Assembly: GCA_947629715.1 (NCBI GenBank)
Contig: CANRET010000020.1
Location: 1 to 35,008, forward strand
Direction: 5' to 3'
Source of the DNA: an uncultured Akkermansia sp.
Lineage (GTDB): Bacteria > Verrucomicrobiota > Verrucomicrobiia > Verrucomicrobiales > Akkermansiaceae
Length of the DNA stretch: 35,008 nt
Part shown: positions 14,334 through 23,327 of the stretch, piece after piece
How positions within the stretch are numbered: the stretch's first letter is position 1
Layout of the letters: each line of letters begins with the position of its first letter
Made by a program: the position numbers and the translations under genes
The notes under the pieces: model-generated
The model's input: only the letters and a program-made list of their open reading frames with translations
What the model was told of the DNA's origin: nothing
Database searches by the model: none

Positions 14334-16490
14334 ATGGGAAACATGAGCCAGAACATTGAGCAGGTGCTGCGCGATTGTTTCGGCTTTCGTCAGCTGCGTC
14401 CCGGACAGGAAGCCGTGGTGGCAGCGGTAATGGAAGGGCGCGATACTTTGGCCATCATGCCTACGGGGGGTGGAAAATCGCTCTGCTACCAATTGCCGGC
14501 CATGTGTAAGGAGGGACTTACCGTGGTGGTGTCCCCGCTCATTGCACTCATGAAGGACCAAGTGGATGCGCTGCAGACGCGCGGTGTGCCGGCGGCAGCG
14601 GTCAATTCATCCCTAGGGGCGGAGGAATACCGACAGGTGCAGCAGAGGCTGAGGACAGGCGAACTGAAGATACTCTACGTGGCTCCGGAACGTTTTGCTC
14701 AGTCGGGCTTCATGCGCACGCTCGCAGAGCAGAGGGTGACTCTGCTGGCAGTGGATGAAGCGCATTGTCTGAGTCAGTGGGGGCATGATTTTCGCCCGGA
14801 CTACCTGCGACTCGGCCGCGTGCGCGAGATGCTGGGCAACCCTCCGATCGTCGCTCTGACCGCCACGGCCACGGATGTGGTGCGCACGGATATCGTCCAA
14901 GTTTTGAGGTTGCAGGATCCTGATGTCATTATCAGCGGGTTCGGGCGTGACAATTTATACTTTGCTGTCTCTCCATGTGAGGGAAAGCGCGAGAAGTTTG
15001 TTCGCATTCAACGCACGGTGGCAGAGTGGAAAAAGGGCATTGTCTATTGTTCCACGCGAAAAAATGTGATGAGCGTCTTTGAGCAATTGAGCGCCTCGCA
15101 CGTGAATGCCGTGGCTTATCACGCCGGCATGACGGATGAGGAGCGCGAGTTTTCGCAGAATGCTTTTATCTCCGGTCAGGCGGATGTGGTGGTGGCTACG
15201 AATGCCTTTGGCATGGGGATTGACAGATCAGACGTGCGTTTTGTCGTTCATTTTGAGATACCCGGAAGTGTGGAGGCGTACTACCAGGAGGCGGGACGAG
15301 CCGGGAGGGATGGAGAACCGGCGTACTGCGAGCTGCTCTTCAATCACGCGGATTTAAAAACTCAGGAGTTCTTCTTTGAAGGAAGCAACCCGAGCATAGG
15401 TCTTATTCGTTCGCTCTACAATATGTTGGCCCTGCGTTGCACTGAAAAAGCCGACGGGGTGGAGATGAGCGTGGACGAAATGGCGCGGCAGCTGGGGAGG
15501 GATGTGAATCCTATGGCCGTAGGTTCTGCACTCTCAGTGCTGTTGCATGCCGGTGCAATTGTGCGCACGGACGTGCCGGGCAAGAATGTGAAGAGTACGC
15601 GGCTCACTAATCCCTCCGCTCTGTTCAAGGACTTGAATATCGACCGCGAACGACTTGAAGAAAAAGCGCGTCGCGACCACAAGAAGATAGAGGCTATGAT
15701 GCGCTACGCGTACAGCACCGGGTGCCGACAAAAATGGATTTTGGATTATTTCGGCGAAACGAATACCGAACCATGTGGTCATTGCGACGTTTGTCTTGCC
15801 AAGCCTCAGGAGGATGCCTGCGAGCTTACCGGTGATGCTGCTGACACCGTGCGTAAGGCTCTGTCCGGAATTGCCCGGGCTTGCGGGAAAAATCCGGATG
15901 GAACGCGGCGCGCTATCTACGGACGCAGCAAAATCATGGCCATGTTGCGCGGCGCCAAATCGGCTTTGCTTAATGACCATCTTTTGAGGCTTTCCACCTA
16001 CGGATTACTGGCGGACTTCACGGATGCGCGCATGCGCGCTCTCTTCCGCGCTATGCAAAATGCGGGCATGATCGAGAGCAGCGGGGGTGAAATGCCTTTG
16101 CTCTCGCTTTCTCCGCTGGGTGAGCAAGTGATGCGAGGAAAAGAGCCTGTGCGCATCTCCACTGCCGGATGGTTGCAGCTGACTGGTATTCAGGGAAACG
16201 CTCGGCAAAGCGAGAGACGCACGAAACGAGGCGTTTTGGAAACTCTGCAAATCGGGACGCTCGATCGCGCACTTTACGCCAAGTTGGCTGCCTTGCGGAC
16301 TGAGCTGGCGCAGGAACGTCACATGCCTGTTTATCGTATTCTGTCCAATGCTACGCTTCGGGCCTTGTCCACCGTACGCCCTACCACGGAGGCTGGCGCT
16401 ATGCGCATCAAAGGAATTGGGGAATGGACACGTCAGCACACCCTGCCTGCTATCTTGGAAGTCATCCAAGATCATGTGGAATCAGACTGA
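14334..16490 (+). CDS. recQ: ATP-dependent DNA helicase RecQ
   Basis: RecQ is a 3'-5' helicase that processes recombination intermediates and stalled forks. The 718-residue protein has motif I MPTGGGKS (42-49), the DEAH box at 141-144 followed by the aromatic-rich loop CLSQWGHDFRP, and motif VI QEAGRAGRDG. The RQC zinc site has C464, C481, C484 and C487, followed by the winged helix. A C-terminal HRDC domain (about 645-715, LYAKLAALRTELA to LPAILEVI) completes the full-length architecture. ATG 14334 or ATG 14343 could start the protein; they differ by three residues. It follows infA by 64 nt with only a weak hairpin between, so it may share that transcript. Confidence 0.95.
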   Translation: MGNMSQNIEQVLRDCFGFRQLRPGQEAVVAAVMEGRDTLAIMPTGGGKSLCYQLPAMCKEGLTVVVSPLIALMKDQVDALQTRGVPAAAVNSSLGAEEYRQVQQRLRTGELKILYVAPERFAQSGFMRTLAEQRVTLLAVDEAHCLSQWGHDFRPDYLRLGRVREMLGNPPIVALTATATDVVRTDIVQVLRLQDPDVIISGFGRDNLYFAVSPCEGKREKFVRIQRTVAEWKKGIVYCSTRKNVMSVFEQLSASHVNAVAYHAGMTDEEREFSQNAFISGQADVVVATNAFGMGIDRSDVRFVVHFEIPGSVEAYYQEAGRAGRDGEPAYCELLFNHADLKTQEFFFEGSNPSIGLIRSLYNMLALRCTEKADGVEMSVDEMARQLGRDVNPMAVGSALSVLLHAGAIVRTDVPGKNVKSTRLTNPSALFKDLNIDRERLEEKARRDHKKIEAMMRYAYSTGCRQKWILDYFGETNTEPCGHCDVCLAKPQEDACELTGDAADTVRKALSGIARACGKNPDGTRRAIYGRSKIMAMLRGAKSALLNDHLLRLSTYGLLADFTDARMRALFRAMQNAGMIESSGGEMPLLSLSPLGEQVMRGKEPVRISTAGWLQLTGIQGNARQSERRTKRGVLETLQIGTLDRALYAKLAALRTELAQERHMPVYRILSNATLRALSTVRPTTEAGAMRIKGIGEWTRQHTLPAILEVIQDHVESD

Positions 16491-16502
16491 GGGTGATTGT
16501 TC

Positions 16503-16530
16503 TTTACAATGTTGGATGATTTGATATACT
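16503..16530 (+). promoter_or_regulatory. Promoter of the transketolase gene (near-leaderless)
   Basis: TTTACA (16503-16508), a 16-bp spacer and TATACT (16525-16530). The ATG at 16532 is one base from the -10 box and too close to be transcribed with it. The ATG at 16541, ten bases away, fits a leader of about 3 nt. Confidence 0.6.
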
Positions 16531-16540
16531 GATGCCGCGC

Positions 16541-18559
16541 ATGAAGGCGGACATTTTACAACGAGCGGCGAACGAGGCCAGAGGGTTGGCAATAGATGCC
16601 ATTTTTGACAAATCATCTGGGCACATGGGGTTGCCGCTGGGGTGTGCGGAGATCGGGGCGGTGCTCTACGGAAAATTGCTTCGTGTGAACCCGGACGAAC
16701 CGCGTTGGTTGAATCGCGACCGCTTCATTCTCTCCGGTGGGCACGGGTCCATGTTCCTGTACGCGTGGCTGCACTTGAGCGGATATGGCGTGACAATGGA
16801 GGATATACGTGCCTTTCGCGCTAAGGGTTCGCGCACACCGGGACACCCGGAGTACAACTGTTGTCCGGGGGTGGAATGCACCACAGGACCGCTGGGGCAG
16901 GGTATAGCGAATGCCGTGGGCTTTGCCATCTCTGCTAAACATGCTGCGGCTCGCTACAACACGCCGGACTTTCCTATTTTCGACCAAACTATCTATTGCT
17001 TGGCGGGGGACGGCTGCATGCAGGAGGGGATCTCGCGCGAGGCTGCGGCCATTGCCGGTACGTTGCGCTTGGATAACCTGATTCTTATCTATGATTCCAA
17101 CGGCATCACCCTGGACGCTCCTGCCGACAAGACGCAGGTGGATGACATGGCGGCCTGCTTCATTGCGCAGGGCTGGGATGCCGTTACCATTGACGGACAC
17201 GATTTGCAAGAGGTGGAAAACGTCCTGCGTACGGCTCGGCTGGAACGCAACGGGCGTCCGAAGCTCATCATTGCGCGCACGGTCATTGCCAAGGGTGTAC
17301 CCGGCTTCGAGGGCACCACAAAGGGTCATGGAGAAGGCGGCGCCAAATCTTGGGAGGAAGCGCATGCCAACTGGGGATTGCCTGCCGGTGAGCGCTACTA
17401 CGTGTCCGCCGAAGTGCGCGAGTACATGGAGCAGCTCAAAGCGCAGCGCGTGGCGGATTGTGCGGAGTGGCACAAGATGTTTGCCGCTTGGCAGCAGGCC
17501 AACCCGAAAAAGGAGGCAGAGCTGGAAGCAGGCATGGAATTGGTCTCACATGGGCTGAATGCAAAGGAATCCAATGGCATGATTCCCGTTTTTGTCAGCG
17601 GAACCAAGCTGGCTACGCGTGCTTCTGCGGCTACTGCTGAGAACGCCATTGCCGTGCGGTGTCCCGCTTTCCTTTCCACTAGCGCCGATCTCTTCTCCTC
17701 CAACAAAAATTACCTGAAGGACGCCGGAGATTTCTCTGAGCAAAATTACGCCGGGCGCAATTTCTGGTTCGGCATTCGCGAGCATGCCATGGCTGCGATT
17801 TGCAACGGCATTGCCTACGATGGTCTCTTCCGTGTGTCAGCCGGTACTTTCTGCGTGTTTGTGGATTACATGCGTGCGGCTATCCGCGTGGCGGCGCTGG
17901 CTCACTTGCCCGTCACCTATGTGCTCACGCACGATTCCGTGGCGGTGGGAGAGGATGGACCCACCCACCAGCCGGTGGAAACGGTGACGGGACTGCGTAT
18001 CATACCGAATCTGGATGTCATACGGCCGGCGGACGAGGAGGAAGCGGCCGGAGCGTGGATGTGCGCCATGGAGCGTTCAGATGGTCCCACAGCGCTGATT
18101 CTCACGCGTCAGAACGTACCTTCGCTCACGGCGGCACAGCCGGAGCTCACCGCGCAAGCGCGACGTGAGGGGACGCTGCGCGGCGCCTACATTGCGCGGC
18201 GCGAGACGACTGCCGAGCCACAGCTCATCATTATTGCTGCAGGCTCGGAGACTCTGCTTGCTTTGCGGGCAGCGATGGAACTGGGGGAGGGAGTGCGTGT
18301 GGTTTCAATGCCTTCCATGTGGCGCTTCAATCAGCAGAGCGCCGACTACCGCGAGAGCGTGCTGCCTGCCTCTTGCACGCGCCGCTTAGCGGTGGAGGCC
18401 GGTAAATCTGACCTCTGGTATCGCTACGTTGGTCCACAAGGCGATATCATCGGCATTGACAGTTTCGGATTCTCTGCTCCGGGCGACCAGGTGCTGCATG
18501 ATCTCGGTATGAATGTGCCCAACATTGTAGAGCATGCGCAAAATCTGCTTGCGCGCTAA
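16541..18559 (+). CDS. tkt: Transketolase
   Basis: Transketolase moves two-carbon ketol units between sugar phosphates in the pentose phosphate pathway, with thiamine diphosphate and a metal. From ATG 16541 the protein has 672 residues, normal for the family. It shows SGHMGLPLG near the start, [14 protein letters not shown], the GPLGQG loop, the ThDP motif GDGCMQEG (GDG at 156-158) with its matching YDSN, the central FGIREHAM with the cofactor glutamate, and [11 protein letters not shown]. An ATG at 16532 is in frame but overlaps the predicted transcription start. It has its own promoter; the tRNA-Gly gene follows. Confidence 0.95.
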   Translation: MKADILQRAANEARGLAIDAIFDKSSGHMGLPLGCAEIGAVLYGKLLRVNPDEPRWLNRDRFILSGGHGSMFLYAWLHLSGYGVTMEDIRAFRAKGSRTPGHPEYNCCPGVECTTGPLGQGIANAVGFAISAKHAAARYNTPDFPIFDQTIYCLAGDGCMQEGISREAAAIAGTLRLDNLILIYDSNGITLDAPADKTQVDDMAACFIAQGWDAVTIDGHDLQEVENVLRTARLERNGRPKLIIARTVIAKGVPGFEGTTKGHGEGGAKSWEEAHANWGLPAGERYYVSAEVREYMEQLKAQRVADCAEWHKMFAAWQQANPKKEAELEAGMELVSHGLNAKESNGMIPVFVSGTKLATRASAATAENAIAVRCPAFLSTSADLFSSNKNYLKDAGDFSEQNYAGRNFWFGIREHAMAAICNGIAYDGLFRVSAGTFCVFVDYMRAAIRVAALAHLPVTYVLTHDSVAVGEDGPTHQPVETVTGLRIIPNLDVIRPADEEEAAGAWMCAMERSDGPTALILTRQNVPSLTAAQPELTAQARREGTLRGAYIARRETTAEPQLIIIAAGSETLLALRAAMELGEGVRVVSMPSMWRFNQQSADYRESVLPASCTRRLAVEAGKSDLWYRYVGPQGDIIGIDSFGFSAPGDQVLHDLGMNVPNIVEHAQNLLAR

Positions 18560-18569
18560 TCTTTTGTGC

Positions 18570-18598
18570 TTGACATCTTCTCGCTTCCGGGCTATATT
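18570..18598 (+). promoter_or_regulatory. Promoter of tRNA-Gly
   Basis: TTGACA (18570-18575), a 17-bp spacer and TATATT (18593-18598). The -35 box is preceded by TGC. The tRNA begins 12 bases after the -10 box. Confidence 0.8.
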
Positions 18599-18610
18599 CT
18601 CCCCGTTCGC

Positions 18611-18681
18611 GCGGGTGTCGTTCAGTGGCAGGACACGTGCTTCCCAAGCATGTAACGCGGGTTCGATTCCCGCCACCCGTA
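18611..18681 (+). tRNA. tRNA-Gly (CCC anticodon)
   Basis: Anticodon stem CGTGC/GCATG with loop TTCCCAA gives anticodon CCC, reading GGG. The T-arm GCGGG/CCCGC is perfect. The acceptor end is unusual: 5' GCGGGTG faces 3' CACCCGT, so G1 pairs with U72 and the next base is A. Bacterial tRNA-Gly normally ends with C72 and U73. The sequence looks as if C72 were lost, leaving T as discriminator. CCA is not encoded. The end coordinate is therefore 18680 or 18681. Confidence 0.9.
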
Positions 18682-18814
18682 TAGCGAGACCGTCCCTGTT
18701 CAACGAGTGCTGATGTTTGGTTTTTATACGGTTCGGGAAAGAGGGTTTACTCGTCCCGAATGTTGGTTTCTGTTGGGATCGCACGCGGAGCGGTTGTCTG
18801 TACTTGTTTTTGCC

Positions 18815-18843
18815 TTGCTATGAGTATGAGAAGCTGCTATCAT
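18815..18843 (+). promoter_or_regulatory. Promoter of the nahK-like gene cluster
   Basis: TTGCTA (18815-18820), a 17-bp spacer and TATCAT (18838-18843). The predicted start near 18850 gives a leader of about 20 nt to the ATG at 18870. No other promoter is evident before the next genes, so it may serve the whole run to 23574. Confidence 0.5.
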
Positions 18844-18869
18844 ACGCTTGGCGCCGAAAGCGCCTGCAC

Positions 18870-19724
18870 ATGATGAAAAAGGTCCTTTTCTCCATACTCG
18901 TCGGCTTGCTCACGTTGGGTAGTGCTCTTTGGGCAGACAAAGAGGAGCCTGCATTTGAGGTGACGCTTTATCCTACCACTGGTGTGCGTTTTGTCGTATG
19001 CAGTCCCTCCGATGGGAAGCTTCCTTCCCCCCTCTACGCCCTGTACAACGACAAATATTTGCCCATTTACATTTCCTCTCGCGGACCGAGCGAACGCGTG
19101 CTCCCGAGTTCCGACGGACATGTGCGTCTCTACGAAAAAAATCCTCAGGATGCGGAAAATCCGGGGACCCCGTACTTGGATATTGCCCTTCCACCTCAAG
19201 TGAGCAAGGGAAAAGTGATATGTATTGTGGCGATTGCCGGGCAAAAAGCTAAGCCGCAGTACTACTTCATGCGCGAGGCTGATTTGCCCGTGGGAGGGTT
19301 TTATGTAATCAATTTCTCGCCCGTGGCCATTGAAATGGTTGTTGTCACTAAAGCCGGACAAATTCCTGAGAACGGTGCCATGATCTCCCCCTATAGAAAG
19401 CCTGAAGACAACTGCATCGTTCCATCAAGTCCGAACTTATGGTCATTTCTTGTCAGAGACCACCCCGGCGTCAAAAATTTGGAGTATGTTCTGCGTGTTC
19501 CGGCGAGCAATGAGGACGAAGTACCCATGCCATTGCGAGGATCCAGATTTCCTTTGAGCAAAAGCATGTCTCACGTCACGATTGTTGTCAAGCACCCGAC
19601 CAATCCTCAAGCGTTTTCCCTTATTTCATTCTCCTACAGCAGCGCGTCTGACAAACGCAATGAAGCAAATGCCAAAGCATCACAAGGCGCACGACGCGGC
19701 GCTGCCACACCCGTGCTTCGCTAA
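18870..19724 (+). CDS. Secreted protein of unknown function
   Basis: I do not recognise this family. From ATG 18870 (or 18873) the protein has about 284 residues and opens with a signal peptide (KKVLFSILVGLLTLGSALWA, likely cut after Ala). The frame is open further upstream, but that part overlaps the predicted promoter. The mature part looks like a beta-rich extracytoplasmic domain with two halves: residues up to about 130 (YNDKYLPIYISSRGPSE) and a later part with RDHPGVKNLEYVLRVP. The last 30 residues are Ala/Arg-rich and low in complexity. It is 15 nt upstream of the sugar kinase, so an envelope role tied to amino-sugar use is possible but speculative. Confidence 0.65.
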   Translation: MMKKVLFSILVGLLTLGSALWADKEEPAFEVTLYPTTGVRFVVCSPSDGKLPSPLYALYNDKYLPIYISSRGPSERVLPSSDGHVRLYEKNPQDAENPGTPYLDIALPPQVSKGKVICIVAIAGQKAKPQYYFMREADLPVGGFYVINFSPVAIEMVVVTKAGQIPENGAMISPYRKPEDNCIVPSSPNLWSFLVRDHPGVKNLEYVLRVPASNEDEVPMPLRGSRFPLSKSMSHVTIVVKHPTNPQAFSLISFSYSSASDKRNEANAKASQGARRGAATPVLR

Positions 19725-19739
19725 TCTGAGCAAAAGACT

Positions 19740-20882
19740 ATGAGCCAACTTCGGGAAGGAGCCATTGCTGATCGTATTGCACGCATCGGGGATCAGTTCG
19801 CCATTAACGGTGATTTTCTGTATGGTGAGGAACTGCGCAACGGTCACATTAACACCACTTATCGTGCATGCTATCGCACGGACGATGGTCATGTGGACCG
19901 CTACATCCTGCAACGGATCAATAGCTACGTGTTCAAGGATCCGGCGCAAGTCATGAAAAACGTGGAAAAAGTAACGCGTCACATCTCGTGGAAAGTGCTG
20001 CGGCGCAGAAAGAATGCCGCCGGGCAGACTCTTACGCTTTATCCGGCACGAGGCGGGCGCAATTACATCAACCTGCCGGAGGAAGGAGGCATGTGGCGCT
20101 GCTACAATAATATTGAGGGGACTCATACCTACGATGTTGTTGAGAACACACGTCAGGCTTACCAGGCAGGCTACGCCTTCGGTTCTTTTCAAGAGTTGGT
20201 GTCTGACATGAACCCGGAAGACATCCGTGAATCTATCCCTGACTTCCACAATACTCCAAAGCGCTTTGATGCGCTGCAAAAAAGCGCCGCCGTGGACGCG
20301 ATGCACCGCGTTGACTCGTGCAAAGATGAGCTTGAACTCGTCCAGTCCTGGTCTTCTCAGTTCAGCAAGCTTGTGGACATGCAGAACAATGCCGAACTCC
20401 CCACGCGCATCACCCACAATGATACGAAGATTAACAACGTGATGCTGGACGAGGATACCGACAGCGCAGTGTGTGTGATCGACCTGGACACGGTGATGCC
20501 CGGCCTCTCGCTGTATGACTTCGGTGATATGGTGCGCTCGGCTACTTGCATGGCGAGCGAGGATGAAAAGGATCTCTCCAAAGTTCGCATGGAGATGCCA
20601 TTCTTTGAATCTCTGGCTGAGGGGTACTTGGATGCCACGCATGATTTTCTGACCAAAGCGGAGGTGGACATGCTCGCCTTTTCAGGCTGGCTCATCACTG
20701 CGGAGATTGCCATGCGTTTCCTTACGGATTACCTGGACGGTGACAAATACTTTCGCTGCGATTATCCGGAGCACAATCTGGTGCGTGCGCGTAACCAACT
20801 TGCCCTTGCTAAAAGCATCCGAGCTAACTTGCCGCGCATGCAAAACCACATTAAAAAGCTCATCAAATCATACGATGATTGA
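19740..20882 (+). CDS. nahK: N-acetylhexosamine 1-kinase-like phosphotransferase
   Basis: The 380-residue protein belongs to the aminoglycoside phosphotransferase-fold kinases. From memory it resembles Bifidobacterium NahK along most of its length: GHINTTY near residue 35, RYILQRIN, the FGSFQ segment, the catalytic THNDTKINN (D228), the metal-binding IDLDTVMPG (D248), EDEKDLSKV and the closing YPEHNLVRARNQL. NahK phosphorylates GlcNAc and GalNAc at C1, the first step of the lacto-N-biose/galacto-N-biose pathway for mucin and milk glycans. No phosphorylase or uridylyltransferase gene is adjacent; instead it lies between secreted proteins of unknown function. Another sugar substrate is possible. 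Confidence 0.8.
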   Translation: MSQLREGAIADRIARIGDQFAINGDFLYGEELRNGHINTTYRACYRTDDGHVDRYILQRINSYVFKDPAQVMKNVEKVTRHISWKVLRRRKNAAGQTLTLYPARGGRNYINLPEEGGMWRCYNNIEGTHTYDVVENTRQAYQAGYAFGSFQELVSDMNPEDIRESIPDFHNTPKRFDALQKSAAVDAMHRVDSCKDELELVQSWSSQFSKLVDMQNNAELPTRITHNDTKINNVMLDEDTDSAVCVIDLDTVMPGLSLYDFGDMVRSATCMASEDEKDLSKVRMEMPFFESLAEGYLDATHDFLTKAEVDMLAFSGWLITAEIAMRFLTDYLDGDKYFRCDYPEHNLVRARNQLALAKSIRANLPRMQNHIKKLIKSYDD

Positions 20883-20885
20883 GTT

Positions 20886-21452
20886 ATGATTCAACGTTGG
20901 TTTGCCATTCTCTGCTTCTTGCTTTCTGCCGTATTTTACGGTGCGTCCACGTTCGCTGCAGTTGAATCGGAATGCAAACTCAACGCTTCCTTTCTGTTCA
21001 CCGGACGAGAGGGAGGGTTACCAGCCGCACGCATCAAAGACGGGGTCGGTCGTCATAGAGGAGAAACGGAAGTCGCCGTCATTCCGGAACAAAGTTCCAT
21101 GACGTACGATCTTGTGAGGTTTCTGTATGGTAATCTCTTCTTTGAACATTTTATTTCTGAACCGCGTACTCGCAAAGCTCGCACGTGGGGAGGCCGGGGT
21201 GCTTCCTGGCTTAGCAAGGAGCAAATTGGAGATTTTAAGAAAAACTTGAAATGTAAAGGAGTTCTCTCCCTTATGGGCCATGGTTCCAACCAGCGCTGCG
21301 TGCTTGACTTCGGGAAAGAAGCTTATGTTGGCTTTCCCAATGTCATCCTCAGAGTTATCAATGGTGAATTTTGTGGGCAAGAACCTCCATTCCCGGAAAA
21401 GCGCTCTTCGTGGCCGGGCAAGCTGCCAATCCACTCTGTCACACAGTCATGA
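20886..21452 (+). CDS. Secreted protein of unknown function
   Basis: A 188-residue protein with a signal peptide (MIQRWFAILCFLLSAVFYGASTFAA, likely cut after FAA). I do not recognise the mature domain. It contains four cysteines (CKLNASFLFTGREGG, NLKCKG, QRCVLD, GEFCGQ), which could form disulfides outside the cytoplasm. A repeated small-residue pattern WGGRGASWLSKE lies in the middle. The gene starts 3 nt after the kinase stop and its own stop overlaps the next start as ATGA, so the three are almost certainly co-translated from one mRNA. Confidence 0.65.
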   Translation: MIQRWFAILCFLLSAVFYGASTFAAVESECKLNASFLFTGREGGLPAARIKDGVGRHRGETEVAVIPEQSSMTYDLVRFLYGNLFFEHFISEPRTRKARTWGGRGASWLSKEQIGDFKKNLKCKGVLSLMGHGSNQRCVLDFGKEAYVGFPNVILRVINGEFCGQEPPFPEKRSSWPGKLPIHSVTQS

Positions 21453-22696
21453 ACGCACGCCGCCTCTCATCGATGCTTTTGTTCATTGTGGCTTATCTGG
21501 TCATGCTGCCGTTGTGTGCGGAGGGCAGGGAGTCCCCTGATGTCGACTTCACGGTGGGGGAGTTCACCAAGATGTTTCCAAGTGCAGCAAAACAAGGGGC
21601 TTGCTACCTGCTGCGGTTGGATGGGTGCCGTGTTGTAGCGGTCAGCACTCCTTACGCAGTCGGACGCATCGAGCTCATCTTCGTCAATGCCCCCAAAAAG
21701 CAGACAGCGTCGAAACTAGCGCATCGTTTGGCAAAAGAAATCTCGCCGAATTGCAAAGTCATCCCTTTTGAAAAGGATGAATCATGGGTTGCTGTCATAT
21801 GTCCGTTGAAAATCGTTAGTCGCAGGTACCCAACATCTCTTTTCCTCTACCGTCGTTCTATCCATTTCATCGGCTGGCAGGGCAAACTTCTGCGTGTCCA
21901 AACGGAGTATAGCACAACGGAGTATGGCAAGACCCGGAGCAAAAAAATCTCGGGCGTCATTGAAATGCTCGTTGATTTGACCGTCCCTAATTGTGATCAT
22001 GTGGAATTTCGCCTTATCAGAGGCAGGTTGAAGGATGGAGATATAAGAGACTTCATCTGCTCCAGCATGGCAGGAAGCAGTGATTATCTTCCCGAGTTTT
22101 TCTCTTCGTCCGAAATGAGGGACTTACGTGCCAAGTTTTCCGGACACGAACTCATTTCCTACAGCCTTTCCAGCGATTTCTGCATTGTCAGTAAGAGAAA
22201 GACGTATCACGCCGGCACCATTGAAGCGGTTTCCGATTACGTGTCTTCAAAACGCTCTATCGCCGAATTCAATTTCCCCAAGGATGAGACGCCGTGGCCT
22301 TCCGTGAAGTTCCTCGCGGTGAACGAAAAGGACAGCAACAGCTCCGGAAAAGAGGAGAATACGGCGATGGGGACACCCCAAAAACCGTCTTCGGATGGGC
22401 ACAAGCCTCAATCTTCCGAAGGCTCGGTTGTCGGCGTTGCAACCACTGCCACAACCGAGGGTAAAGCCTCAAAAAGCTCTCTCTCCTCCGCTGACTCGGG
22501 TGGTCAACAGCTTTCCAAAACTCCTGCTTCGCCAGCTGTGAAGCAACGCTATGGTCGGCAGCGCACGGCTATGGGCTCTTACTATGGTCCGATTACGGAG
22601 ACGCCCTCGACTGCGGATTCTTCTTACAGTGAGCAAGAGAGAGCTGACGTCGCGCAGGCCATTTCGCGATATGTGGAAATGCTCAGCAAGCTTTGA
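21449..22696 (+). CDS. Secreted protein of unknown function with Ser/Thr-rich tail
   Basis: From ATG 21449 (ATGA overlap with the preceding gene) the product has 415 residues. It begins with a signal peptide (hydrophobic MLLFIVAYLVMLPLCA). A globular part of about 270 residues follows, which I do not recognise. Then comes a Ser/Thr/Gly/Lys-rich linker at about 295-370 and a short basic and helical end (ADVAQAISRYVEMLSKL). The frame is open further upstream to 21371 but that part overlaps the previous gene and lacks a signal peptide at its start. Linkers like this often connect a surface domain to an anchor, but no anchor motif is visible. Confidence 0.65.
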   Translation: MNARRLSSMLLFIVAYLVMLPLCAEGRESPDVDFTVGEFTKMFPSAAKQGACYLLRLDGCRVVAVSTPYAVGRIELIFVNAPKKQTASKLAHRLAKEISPNCKVIPFEKDESWVAVICPLKIVSRRYPTSLFLYRRSIHFIGWQGKLLRVQTEYSTTEYGKTRSKKISGVIEMLVDLTVPNCDHVEFRLIRGRLKDGDIRDFICSSMAGSSDYLPEFFSSSEMRDLRAKFSGHELISYSLSSDFCIVSKRKTYHAGTIEAVSDYVSSKRSIAEFNFPKDETPWPSVKFLAVNEKDSNSSGKEENTAMGTPQKPSSDGHKPQSSEGSVVGVATTATTEGKASKSSLSSADSGGQQLSKTPASPAVKQRYGRQRTAMGSYYGPITETPSTADSSYSEQERADVAQAISRYVEMLSKL

Positions 22697-22718
22697 TTAT
22701 TGATTCCCTGAGTCTGCC

Positions 22719-23327
22719 ATGGAGCGCCGAATCCAACACTTGCTTTTTGAAACGCAAGGTCTCACCCCGGGAGAACGCGCTGACACCCTGCACCGCCTTT
22801 TTTGCAACTATGCGGCTCAGGAACAGGAAACTCACTCTGCCCAGTATGTGCCACAGGATGTGCTGGACGCGTATGGGGAGTTGGAGAGTCGGTTGCACCA
22901 TCTGCTCAACGCGGCAGATCTTGCGCATCCGGATCGTTCTACGGCTTCCTTATTGCGCAAAATTGAAAAACGCCTCGCTGCTCTGCCGGCAAGCATCATG
23001 CGATCTCTCTACGCTACGCCGGAACAGGATTGGATACTCTGCTACCGCAATCTCATCGAGCTTCATGAACTGCTGGAGGATGCCCATCTGTTGAACGATG
23101 CTCAAGAGTACGCCACGCTTGTTGAAATCATGACGCGTCTGGCTCTCGCTCTTTCTCGATCTGCGGCTGTCAAGGTGGATGCCGCTTCCATGTTTGCTTT
23201 GTGGCTCATGCAAGCTCACCTGCGACGGTATTCTCCTCAGCGACGCCGTACAACCCGAAAATCACGGCGTTCGTCTGCCAAACCCCGTGCTGTCAAACGC
23301 AATGCCTCTCGATCCGCAAAAAATTGA
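22719..23327 (+). CDS. Unknown helical protein with histone H1-like basic tail
   Basis: The 202-residue protein has no signal peptide. Residues 1-165 are predicted by eye to be mostly helical, with many Leu, Glu and Ala (RIQHLLFETQGL, ELESRLHHLLNAADL, NLIELHELLEDAHLL). The last ~35 residues are extremely basic and Ser/Thr/Arg/Lys-rich, like the tails of bacterial histone H1-like proteins, suggesting nucleic-acid binding. I know no family for the body. It starts 22 nt after the previous gene and overlaps the next start by 26 nt in another frame. Confidence 0.6.
   Translation: MERRIQHLLFETQGLTPGERADTLHRLFCNYAAQEQETHSAQYVPQDVLDAYGELESRLHHLLNAADLAHPDRSTASLLRKIEKRLAALPASIMRSLYATPEQDWILCYRNLIELHELLEDAHLLNDAQEYATLVEIMTRLALALSRSAAVKVDAASMFALWLMQAHLRRYSPQRRRTTRKSRRSSAKPRAVKRNASRSAKN

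Noticed and set aside
18732..18762. Hairpin TTCGGGA/TCCCGAA after tRNA-Gly as a terminator
   Set aside because: The loop is about 15 bases and the downstream sequence is not T-rich enough; left unassigned.
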